In this document: piece by piece, positions 27,298 to 34,953 of the stretch
Position numbering within the stretch: the first letter of the stretch is position 1
How the letters are laid out: every line of letters begins with the position of its first letter
Assembly: GCF_000407145.1 (NCBI RefSeq)
Contig: NZ_KE136472.1
Coordinates: forward strand, 434,001 to 498,000
Source of the DNA: Enterococcus caccae ATCC BAA-1240
GTDB taxonomy: Bacteria; Bacillota; Bacilli; Lactobacillales; Enterococcaceae
Direction: 5' to 3'
DNA length: 64,000 nt
Position numbers and translations under genes: made by a program
The notes under the pieces: model-generated
The model's input: only the letters and a program-made list of their open reading frames with translations
Told to the model about the DNA's origin: nothing
Databases searched by the model: none

Positions 27298-27930
27298 GTG
27301 ATTCGTTTAGTAATCGTAGATGATGATTTGTTAGTTACAACGTCTCTTAAGACGATTGTTGAAGCAAGCGGGGAAATTAGTGTTGTTGGGATAGGGAATA
27401 ATGCAGCTCAAGCTGTATCATTATATGAAGAGTTGCAGCCTGATATTTTGTTGATGGATATCCGAATGGGGGAGTCTACCGGTATTGACGTTGCAACCAA
27501 GATCTTAGAAAAAAAAGAGCAAGCAGATATTTTGTTGTTAACAACATTTTCTGATGATGACTATATTGTTGAGGCGTTAAAGATTGGTGTCAAAGGGTAT
27601 TTATTAAAACAAGATTTAGAAGCAATCGTACCATCGATCAAAGCAGTCAAAAATGGACAATCTGTTTTTGGACATTCTATTATGGAACGATTGCCTCGGT
27701 TATTACAAACTGAAAAATCAACTTATTTAGAAGAATATGATTTAAATGAAAAAGATCTATCCTTCCTCTCTTTAATAGCAGAAGGCATGAATAATAAAGA
27801 AATCGCTCAACATTTATTTTTAAGTGAAGGGACCATAAGAAATTATATTAGTCACTTATTGGAGAAACTGGAATTGAGAGACCGAACCCAACTTGCTGTT
27901 TTCTACTATAAAAATATTTATGGGAAATAA
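27298..27930 (+). CDS. Response regulator, NarL/LuxR type
   Basis: 210 residues, GTG start after AAGGAG. The receiver domain has the acidic DDD near the N-terminus, phospho-Asp in ILLMDIRMG, Thr in LLTTFSDDD and Lys in GYLLKQD. The C-terminal LuxR helix-turn-helix reads LSLIAEGMNNKEIAQHLFLSEGTIRNYISHLLEKL. Likely target: the divergent ABC exporter. Confidence 0.95.
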   Translation: MIRLVIVDDDLLVTTSLKTIVEASGEISVVGIGNNAAQAVSLYEELQPDILLMDIRMGESTGIDVATKILEKKEQADILLLTTFSDDDYIVEALKIGVKGYLLKQDLEAIVPSIKAVKNGQSVFGHSIMERLPRLLQTEKSTYLEEYDLNEKDLSFLSLIAEGMNNKEIAQHLFLSEGTIRNYISHLLEKLELRDRTQLAVFYYKNIYGK

Positions 27931-28036
27931 TATCAAAGGAAGTTTTTGTATGGACAAGACAGGGACGATAAAAAGCAGTATGATTTCTAATCTAACTTTG
28001 CTAAAATAGTAAGAGTAATGAAAGGAAGCGTAGCTA

Positions 28037-28447
28037 TTGAAAGAATTGTTTCATAAATATAAAGAAGTGATCTCGTATTTAGTTTTTGGTGTGGCAACGA
28101 CGATTGTGAATCTTGTTATTTTCTTTCTTTGTAAAGATATTTTAGGAGTCGATTATAAAATTAGCAATGCAATTAGCTGGTTTTTGTCCGTGCTATTTGC
28201 CTTTTTCACAAATAAATACTTTGTTTTTGCTAGCAATCATGAGGATATTGGGTCTTTTATTAGAGAAATGCTGCTATTTTATTGGTACCGCGTTTTGTCT
28301 TTTGTGGTTGATATGGCACTGATGGTTTTAATGGTTGAAGTGATGCAAATCTCGTCGTTTTGGGCAAAAATGGTGACGCAAGTGGCGGTAGTTGTGTTGA
28401 ATTACTTTTTCAGTAAGTTTTTCATTTTTAAGAAAAAAACATCTTAA
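28037..28447 (+). CDS. GtrA-family membrane protein (polyprenyl-sugar flippase)
   Basis: 136 residues, TTG start. Four TM helices; NAISWFLSVLFAFFTNKYFVF is the family signature. GtrA proteins are thought to flip undecaprenyl-phosphate sugars. This is the partner class expected for the CsbB/GtrB-type GT2 at 17262 and the YfhO enzyme, though it lies 10 kb away in its own transcription unit. Confidence 0.9.
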   Translation: MKELFHKYKEVISYLVFGVATTIVNLVIFFLCKDILGVDYKISNAISWFLSVLFAFFTNKYFVFASNHEDIGSFIREMLLFYWYRVLSFVVDMALMVLMVEVMQISSFWAKMVTQVAVVVLNYFFSKFFIFKKKTS

Positions 28448-28477
28448 AATCAGATTTAAGTTAAAAAACAGTTTTTT

Positions 28478-28486
28478 TGTTATAAT
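28478..28486 (+). promoter_or_regulatory. Extended -10 promoter of pncB
   Basis: TGTTATAAT is an extended -10 element 42 nt before the pncB start; no good -35 is present, as usual for this promoter class. Confidence 0.5.
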
Positions 28487-28528
28487 AGAGATTAAAATTC
28501 TAGAAAAAATAAAGGATGGCATAGTTAG

Positions 28529-30001
28529 ATGAAAAAAGTTTACGATGACGACAGCTTAACATTACATACGGATTTATATCAAATCAATATGATGCAGACA
28601 TATTGGAAACTTGGTAGAGCAGATTTGCATTCTGTCTTTGAATGCTATTTTCGGGAAATGCCCTTTAACCATGGCTATGCTATTTTTGCTGGTTTAGAAC
28701 GTTTGGTAGAGTATTTAGAAAACCTAACGTTTACGGATACAGATATTGCCTATCTTAGAGAAGTGGAAGAATATCCGGAAGATTTTTTAACATATTTAAA
28801 AGAGTTTGAATTTAAATGTACGGTTCGATCAGCTCTAGAAGGAGATTTAGTGTTTAATAATGAACCTTTGATTCAGGTCGAAGGACCTTTAGCTCAATGT
28901 CAGTTGATTGAGACTGCACTTTTGAATATGGTTAATTTCCAAACATTGATTGCAACAAAAGCAGCACGTATCAAGTCAGTGATTGGTGAAGATCCGTTAA
29001 TGGAGTTTGGAACTCGTCGAGCGCAAGAATTGGACGCAGCTGTTTGGGGAACGCGGGCAGCTTATATCGGCGGAGCAGATGCTACAAGTAATGTTCGAGC
29101 AGGGAAAGTTTTTGGTATTCCTGTTAGCGGAACACATGCGCATTCTTTAGTACAGTCTTATGGCAATGATTATGATGCTTTTACTGCATATGCGCAGACG
29201 CATAAAGATTGTGTATTCTTAGTAGATACTTATGACACCTTAAAATCAGGTGTTCCAAGTGCCATTCGAGTTGCTAACGAAATGGGAGATAAGATCAATT
29301 TTCTTGGTGTTCGTCTTGATAGCGGAGATATGGCTTATATTTCAAAACGAGTACGTGAACAGTTAGATGAAGCAGGCTACACAGATGCTAAAATCTATGC
29401 GTCAAATGACTTAGACGAAAATACTATTTTAAGTTTAAAAATGCAAAAAGCAAAAATCGATGTTTGGGGCGTTGGCACCAAACTGATCACGGCCTATGAT
29501 CAACCGGCTTTAGGGGCGGTCTTTAAATTAGTTTCAATTGAAGACAAAGATGGTCAGATGAAAGATACAATCAAGCTTTCCAGTAATGCGGAAAAAGTGA
29601 CGACACCAGGGAAAAAACAAGTCTGGCGAATCACCCGTAAATCAGATAAAAAATCTGAAGGCGATTATGTAACGCTATGGGATGAAGATCCCCGTAAACA
29701 GGAGGAAATCTATATGTTTCATCCTGTGCACACCTTCATCAACAAAACCGTTAGAGACTTTGAAGCACGAGCGGTTTTACAAGATATTTTTGTTGAGGGG
29801 AAACGAGTGTACGAAATGCCTACATTAGACGAAATCAAAGGATATGCTAAAGAAAATCTTGATTCATTGTGGGAAGAGTATAAACGGGACCTTAATCCGC
29901 AGAAGTACCCAGTTGACTTATCTACTGAATGTTGGAATCATAAGATGCGTTTACTTGAGAAAGTACGTGTGGACGTCAAAGCATTTAGCGAAGGCAAATA
30001 A
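28529..30001 (+). CDS. pncB: Nicotinate phosphoribosyltransferase
   Basis: 490 residues. It makes nicotinate mononucleotide from nicotinate and PRPP in NAD salvage. The sequence shows LHTDLYQINMMQTYW, MEFGTRRAQELDAA, GTHAHSLVQSYG and FLGVRLDSGDMAY, all diagnostic of the family. The next gene is nadE, which completes the last step of the same pathway; the 138-nt gap holds a structured element shared with 58289. Confidence 0.96.
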   Translation: MKKVYDDDSLTLHTDLYQINMMQTYWKLGRADLHSVFECYFREMPFNHGYAIFAGLERLVEYLENLTFTDTDIAYLREVEEYPEDFLTYLKEFEFKCTVRSALEGDLVFNNEPLIQVEGPLAQCQLIETALLNMVNFQTLIATKAARIKSVIGEDPLMEFGTRRAQELDAAVWGTRAAYIGGADATSNVRAGKVFGIPVSGTHAHSLVQSYGNDYDAFTAYAQTHKDCVFLVDTYDTLKSGVPSAIRVANEMGDKINFLGVRLDSGDMAYISKRVREQLDEAGYTDAKIYASNDLDENTILSLKMQKAKIDVWGVGTKLITAYDQPALGAVFKLVSIEDKDGQMKDTIKLSSNAEKVTTPGKKQVWRITRKSDKKSEGDYVTLWDEDPRKQEEIYMFHPVHTFINKTVRDFEARAVLQDIFVEGKRVYEMPTLDEIKGYAKENLDSLWEEYKRDLNPQKYPVDLSTECWNHKMRLLEKVRVDVKAFSEGK

Positions 30002-30011
30002 ATAGTATCTA

Positions 30012-30123
30012 GCTATGCGGACTAGTCTCTCGGAAAAAAGATAAAAATGAATTGGAGTAAAATGCATTACCTGTCATTTATCCTATCTTTTTCAAGACTG
30101 AACGAGCCCGCTTCGCTTTTACA
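30012..30123 (+). repeat. Structured intergenic element, copy 1 (pncB-nadE)
   Basis: About 110 nt running from GCTATGCGGACTAGT to GAACGAGCCCGC and a T-rich end, 4 nt before the nadE ribosome site. GAAAAAAGATA (30033) pairs with TATCTTTTTC (30084). A diverged copy lies at 58289-58399, also inside an operon and directly before a gene. Family unknown to me. Confidence 0.55.
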
Positions 30124-30139
30124 ATAGGAGGAATGTGCG

Positions 30140-30967
30140 ATGGAGTCACTGCAAAAAGCGATCATTGAAGAACTAGGAGTAAAACCTCAAATAGATCCGC
30201 AAGAAGAAATCCGTAAAAGTATTGAGTTTATGAAAAGCTATTTATATAAATATCCTTTTTTAAAAACGCTTGTTTTAGGGATTAGTGGAGGGCAAGATTC
30301 TACATTAGCTGGACGACTTGCTCAATTAACGATGGAAGAGATGCGTAATGAAACAAAAGATGAACACTATCAGTTTGTAGCAGTTCGATTACCTTACGGC
30401 GAGCAGGCTGATGAAGCGGATGCCAAAAAAGCCTTAGATTTTATTCAGCCAGATATTTCGTTACGTGTAAACATTAAACCTGCAATTGATGCATGTGTTC
30501 TGTCTCTTTCGGAAGCAGGAATTGCAATCAGTGATTTCAATAAAGGAAATATGAAAGCACGCCAACGAATGATCGTACAATATGCCATTGCAGGTGAACA
30601 ATCAGGGGCCGTGATCGGTACGGATCATGCAGCTGAAAATATTACCGGTTTTTATACTAAATATGGAGATGGTGGTGCAGACATATTACCACTATTCCGT
30701 TTAAATAAGCGTCAGGGAAAAGCTTTACTGAAAGAACTAGGTTCACCAGCTGAATTATATACGAAAATCCCAACAGCTGATTTAGAAGATGACAAACCCT
30801 TAGTGGCAGATGAAGTAGCACTTGGGGTGACCTATGAAGATATTGATGATTATGTTGAAGGAAAAAAAGTATCGGATAAAGCCAAAGCAACAATTGAAGG
30901 CTGGTATAAAAAAACACAACACAAACGTCATATGCCAATTTCTATATTTGATGATTTTTGGAAATAA
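30140..30967 (+). CDS. nadE: NH3-dependent NAD+ synthetase
   Basis: 275 residues, AGGAGG before the ATG. It amidates nicotinate adenine dinucleotide to NAD. ATP pyrophosphatase P-loop GISGGQDS (residues ~47-54), [20 protein letters not shown] and the C-terminal [13 protein letters not shown] are all typical. It is the short ammonia-dependent form without a glutaminase domain. Confidence 0.97.
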   Translation: MESLQKAIIEELGVKPQIDPQEEIRKSIEFMKSYLYKYPFLKTLVLGISGGQDSTLAGRLAQLTMEEMRNETKDEHYQFVAVRLPYGEQADEADAKKALDFIQPDISLRVNIKPAIDACVLSLSEAGIAISDFNKGNMKARQRMIVQYAIAGEQSGAVIGTDHAAENITGFYTKYGDGGADILPLFRLNKRQGKALLKELGSPAELYTKIPTADLEDDKPLVADEVALGVTYEDIDDYVEGKKVSDKAKATIEGWYKKTQHKRHMPISIFDDFWK

Positions 30968-30983
30968 GGAATAAACGATTTAA

Positions 30984-31034
30984 TTTGGTGCGAACCCCAT
31001 GTGCCCATGAAATCACTGAGAGATCCGCACCAAA
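30984..31034 (+). repeat. Inverted-repeat element in CRISPR leader region
   Basis: TTTGGTGCG (30984-30992) and CGCACCAAA (31026-31034) are perfect arms around a 33-nt loop starting AACCCCATG. From memory, a GGTGCGAACC...CGCACC element sits next to many type I-C arrays on the cas2 side. If so, this marks the leader end and a lost cas junction. Confidence 0.5.
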
Positions 31035-31040
31035 ATAAGA

Positions 31041-31080
31041 GAGGAAAAAAGCTATATTCGGCTTTTTCCTCATTTTATTT
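31041..31080 (+). terminator. Terminator after nadE
   Basis: GAGGAAAAAAGC pairs with GCTTTTTCCTC around a short loop, followed by ATTTTATTTT. Confidence 0.7.
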
Positions 31081-31154
31081 TAATAATCATAAGGATTTAC
31101 GTAGAAATTTAGTGATTATCAATGATTTATAATAGATAATCATCATTTTTCACA
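31081..31154 (+). promoter_or_regulatory. CRISPR leader (AT-rich)
   Basis: A 74-nt AT-rich stretch directly before the first intact repeat. The degenerate repeat is at the other end, so this side is the leader and the array should be transcribed on the plus strand. Confidence 0.6.
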
Positions 31155-31788
31155 GTCTCACTCTATTTGAGTGAGTGGATTGAAATCCACGCTGCAATTT
31201 GAGCGTCTAGTGCTGCTTGGTCGTCTCACTCTATTTGAGTGAGTGGATTGAAATTCTCTTGGCTGCATCTGATAATTGCCCATAGCCGTCTCACTCTATT
31301 TGAGTGAGTGGATTGAAATACAGACTGAAATAGAAAAAGGTCATAACTACCCTAGTCTCACTCTATTTGAGTGAGTGGATTGAAATCCTCTTGTTCGCTG
31401 TACTAGCTAAACCCATTTTATGTCTCACTCTATTTGAGTGAGTGGATTGAAATCAAGATGATCTGCCATATCAGCAAAACCATTATTGGTCTCACTCTAT
31501 TTGAGTGAGTGGATTGAAATTTGCACTGGTTGTTGAGCTTGTCCGCCCCAATCATGTCTCACTCTATTTGAGTGAGTGGATTGAAATCGTACCCGTGAAT
31601 ATGGGCAAATATGCTTTTTACGTCTCACTCTATTTGAGTGAGTGGATTGAAATAATTTCTGTTCTTGGGTTTAAGCTGTATAACTTTTGGTCTCACTCTA
31701 TTTGAGTGAGTGGATTGAAATCTCCTCTGCTGGTACAGCCGTTTCTTTAATCTCAGTCTCACTCTATTTGAGATAAGTAGATTCAAAT
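31155..31788 (+). CRISPR. Type I-C-like CRISPR array, 10 repeats, no cas genes in window
   Basis: Nine identical 32-nt repeats start at 31155, 31223, 31288, 31355, 31422, 31489, 31556, 31622 and 31690. A tenth, degenerate 33-nt repeat starts at 31756. Repeats begin GTCTCACTC, contain the palindrome CACTC/GAGTG and end GTGGATTGAAAT, the hallmark of type I-C repeats. The nine spacers are 33-36 nt and all different. The damaged last repeat marks the distal end. No cas gene is present on either side: nadE is upstream and a P-type ATPase downstream. It could be an orphan, or be served by cas genes elsewhere. Confidence 0.97.
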
Positions 31789-31874
31789 CACTTTTTAATC
31801 CGAGTGTTGTAGGCATTATTCTATATGAATTAGATTTTGAAATTTTGGCATCGTATAAAAAATATCAAATGAAT

Positions 31875-31908
31875 GAAGGAAGACTAAACTTTTAGCCTTT
31901 CTTTTTTT
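31875..31908 (+). terminator. Weak hairpin terminator downstream of CRISPR array
   Basis: AAGGAAGACTAAA and TTTAGCCTTTCTT form an imperfect stem with a tiny loop followed by a T-run; it could end the array transcript. Confidence 0.45.
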
Positions 31909-32043
31909 GCTAAATTTGGAGTAAAGCATCTTCATTTTGTGCAAATGGTTAAAAAAAGTGTAAACTTAAACTAGTTATCTGAAATAATCGATAAATTACT
32001 CTACAATTAAGTTAATTAAAGCAAGAAAAAGGTGAACGAAAAT

Positions 32044-34512
32044 ATGAAAAAAATGTTTAGGAAAAAAAGAGATATTGATAACGAAGAATTTCTTTCATCT
32101 GAAGAAAAAATACGAACAATCAATACTAATGATATTCGGATCCCAGATAACGTCGTAGGATTGTCTGATCAGAAAGTACAACAATTATACGCAGAAGGAA
32201 AATATAATAAAGAAGTTGAAGATTTATCTAGAACAACAAAACAAATCATCTTAGATAATTCGTTGACGTTATTCAACTTTATCAATCTATTTTTAGCTAT
32301 CGCAGTATTTGCTGTAGGCTACCCTAAAAATGCTTTGTTTTTCTGGATTATTATTATAAATACTGCAATTGGTGTGATCCAAGAAATACATGCGAAAAAA
32401 ACAATCGATAAATTATCTATCGTGAATAAAACGGAAGTTACAGCATTGAGAGACAATCAATTGATAAAAATATATCAAGATGAAATTGTTTTAGGAGATG
32501 TTTTGGTTTTAACATTAGGAAACCAAGTGCCCTCTGATGGCATCGTGCTACATGCAGAGGGGATGGAGGTGGATGAATCCTTATTAACAGGAGAATCGGA
32601 TAAAATCACAAAGCAAAATGGTGATAAAATTATGAGCGGTAGTTTTATTACTTCCGGATTAGGATTTGTTAAAATCAATGCAGTTGGTGAAGATAATTTT
32701 GTTTCTAAATTATCTAAAGAAGCCAAGACGGAGAAACCATCAACCTCTGAACTGATGAACTCACTAAATCTTTTGATCAAAGGGTTAACGTTTGCAATCG
32801 TTCCGATTGGTTTATTGTTGTTTTGGTCGCAATACCAATCAACGCAGTCATTTCCAAAAACAGTTTTAGGGGTTTCTGGTGCTTTGATCAGTATGATTCC
32901 TGAAGGCTTGATGTTGTTAACGAGTGTCGCCTTTGCTGTTGGCGCGGCTAACTTAGCCAGAAAACAAACGTTGATCCAGAGACTATCATGTATTGAAACT
33001 CTTGCTAGGGTTGATACTATTTGTTTGGATAAAACAGGAACCATAACAGATGGCACATTAACTTTCAAAGAGTTGATTCCTCAAGCTGGTTTTCCAGCAA
33101 GTGAAATCGAACGAGCAATGGGTGAAATGATGGCAGGTTTATCCGACCAAAATGCAACTGCAAAAGTACTTAGAACTAGATTTCCATCAGCAAAAGCTAA
33201 ATGGAAAGTCAAAGAAGTTATTCCATTTTCATCTGATCGAAAATGGAGTGGGGTTACTTTTGAAGAAAAAGGTTCTTTTGTCATGGGAGCTCCAGAATTT
33301 ATCTATTCAGAAGTTCCAACAGATTTAAGAGAAAAACTTGCCCCATATAATGAGCAAGGGGATCGGGTTTTGATCTTGGTTCATTTTCCAGAAGAGTTAA
33401 CCAGACCTGAATTACCACAAAGGAAAGAGACTGTTGCCATTTTTATTATTGCAGATACGATTCGTGAAAATGCAGTGGATACATTCTCATACTTTGTTAA
33501 ACAAGATGTCACATTAAAAGTGATTTCAGGTGATAATCCAATTACTGTATCACAAATAGCGAAACAAGCGGGAATTGCTGGTGCAGAAAATTTTGTTGAT
33601 ATGAGTACTATTTCTGATTCAGCAGACTTTAATGAATTGGTTGAAAATACAACCGTTTTTGGTCGTGTAACACCTTATCAAAAAAGAGAGCTGATTCAAG
33701 CTTTGAAACAAAATGGTCATACAACCTGTATGACTGGTGATGGTGTCAATGATATACTTTCATTAAGAGAAGCGGATGTCAGCGTTGCAATGGCTAGCGG
33801 AAGTGATGCTGCTCGGGCTGTATCGGATGTAGTCTTGTTGAATTCTGATTTTAGTTCAATGATTCAAGTCCTAAATGAAGGCCGCAGAGTGATCAATAAC
33901 ATTGAACGAGTGGCATCGATGTATATGGTAAAAACGATTTACTCGGCAATTCTTGCAGTGACGTTTATCTTTTTATTTTTACCCTATCCATTTGCTCCAT
34001 TACAGTTAACACCAATTAATACGCTAACTGTAGGAATTCCGTCGTTTATTCTAGCTTTAGAGCCAAATTACCAACGAATCAAAGGACATTTTTTAACAAA
34101 TATTTTGAGGATTTCAGTGCCAGGAGCATTAACTGTTGTTTTCAATATTTTGGTCTTGCAGCTTGCCGGTATTTGGTTTAGCTTATCGCACCAAGACGTT
34201 TCTACAATGTGTGTCTTGTTGACAGGATGTGTCGGATTTCAAGTATTATTAAAAGCAGCTCGACCACTTGACTTAAAAAAACAAATCATGATTGGTTTAT
34301 TATTGTTGGCATTTATTGCCTGCTTCTTATTCTTTGGTGATTTCTTTATGCTAACTTCACTATTTACAAGAAATGTTCTGTTCTACTTACCATTAATTTT
34401 AGGTAGCCGATCTATTTTCAACTATATATCTCTATTTATGACAAGGGCTGTCCACGAGTTTGAAAAGAGAAGTGGAAATAGAAAAATTAAAAAGAAAAAG
34501 CGCGTGATTTAA
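32044..34512 (+). CDS. P-type cation-transporting ATPase (P2-like, specificity unknown)
   Basis: 822 residues from the ATG at 32044, spaced correctly from AAAGGTG; the GTG at 32032 is part of that site. Actuator loop DESLLTGESD, phosphorylation motif CLDKTGTITDGT (Asp ~329), hinge TGDGVNDILSLREADVSVAM and ~10 TM helices are present. TM4 reads SMIPEGLMLLTSVAFAVGA, with PEGL as in P2-type Ca/Mg ATPases. Gram-positive relatives include calcium-efflux pumps, but the ion cannot be fixed from sequence. It begins 255 nt after the CRISPR array, in its own transcription unit. Confidence 0.88.
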   Translation: MKKMFRKKRDIDNEEFLSSEEKIRTINTNDIRIPDNVVGLSDQKVQQLYAEGKYNKEVEDLSRTTKQIILDNSLTLFNFINLFLAIAVFAVGYPKNALFFWIIIINTAIGVIQEIHAKKTIDKLSIVNKTEVTALRDNQLIKIYQDEIVLGDVLVLTLGNQVPSDGIVLHAEGMEVDESLLTGESDKITKQNGDKIMSGSFITSGLGFVKINAVGEDNFVSKLSKEAKTEKPSTSELMNSLNLLIKGLTFAIVPIGLLLFWSQYQSTQSFPKTVLGVSGALISMIPEGLMLLTSVAFAVGAANLARKQTLIQRLSCIETLARVDTICLDKTGTITDGTLTFKELIPQAGFPASEIERAMGEMMAGLSDQNATAKVLRTRFPSAKAKWKVKEVIPFSSDRKWSGVTFEEKGSFVMGAPEFIYSEVPTDLREKLAPYNEQGDRVLILVHFPEELTRPELPQRKETVAIFIIADTIRENAVDTFSYFVKQDVTLKVISGDNPITVSQIAKQAGIAGAENFVDMSTISDSADFNELVENTTVFGRVTPYQKRELIQALKQNGHTTCMTGDGVNDILSLREADVSVAMASGSDAARAVSDVVLLNSDFSSMIQVLNEGRRVINNIERVASMYMVKTIYSAILAVTFIFLFLPYPFAPLQLTPINTLTVGIPSFILALEPNYQRIKGHFLTNILRISVPGALTVVFNILVLQLAGIWFSLSHQDVSTMCVLLTGCVGFQVLLKAARPLDLKKQIMIGLLLLAFIACFLFFGDFFMLTSLFTRNVLFYLPLILGSRSIFNYISLFMTRAVHEFEKRSGNRKIKKKKRVI

Positions 34513-34519
34513 GGACAAA

Positions 34520-34833
34520 AATTGAGACAATAGCGTTTAATCCCGAGAAATGGGAAGGAATTCACGAAATTGACAAGAAACGTAGATTTTTTAATTCCGA
34601 TGTTGAATGATTCCTAATCGGTGCTCTTCAAATTTTTGTGACCAAGTAGGTACTGTGCAACAATGTTTATCTGCGACGAGCCTTTAGCGAGAAAGCATCA
34701 ACTCGTTCCTCGTTGTGTTTTACAGCAATTTCAGCTTATTTCCGAAGGGATTGCTTCTGATCCCACCGTTTATCAGGATTCCACGTGAGTGGGACATGAC
34801 TCGAAGAGTTATGTCCCACTCACTTCATGCTTT
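34520..34833 (+). repeat. Dispersed structured element, copy A, ending in strong terminator
   Basis: Most of the 441-nt gap 34513-34953 is this element. Its inner part (TTTAATCCCGAGAAATGGG, CAAATTTTTGTG, TTATTTCCGAAGGGATTGCT) resembles copies at 51051 and 52221. It ends in an 18-bp hairpin (34785-34802 with 34806-34823, loop GAA, one G-U pair) and a T-run. No ORF in it is convincing. Confidence 0.6.
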
Positions 34834-34854
34834 TTTATTCAAATTTAATAAGAA

Positions 34855-34869
34855 TGACAATCATTTTCA
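34855..34869 (+). promoter_or_regulatory. Fur/PerR-like box upstream of metal ATPase
   Basis: TGACAATCATTTTCA matches the 7-1-7 Fur consensus TGATAAT-N-ATTATCA at 12 of 14 arm positions. It lies about 85 nt before the ATPase start; a possible promoter (TTGTAC, 18 nt, TATAGA) lies between box and gene. Confidence 0.6.
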
Positions 34870-34953
34870 TTTAAGTCTTTTACCTTTGCTATTTGTACAT
34901 CTGAGCGTAATCTTAGTATAGAAGAGGAACAGGCTTAAAAGGAGTGACCTAAA

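Noticed and set aside
30002-30139. NAD-type riboswitch before nadE
   Set aside because: The element has a diverged copy before a beta-glucosidase gene, so NAD-specific sensing is unlikely; treated as a repeat instead.
31505-31705. 66-codon plus-strand ORF within the CRISPR array
   Set aside because: It is a read-through of repeats and spacers with the repeated peptide LYLSEWIEI; a product of the array periodicity.
31625-31816. 63-codon minus-strand ORF across the array end
   Set aside because: Also made of repeat units (STHSNRVRPK, NPLTQIE); not a gene.
32475-33068. 197-codon minus-strand ORF inside the P-type ATPase gene
   Set aside because: It is fully antisense to a gene with all P-type motifs, has no ribosome site and no recognisable domain.
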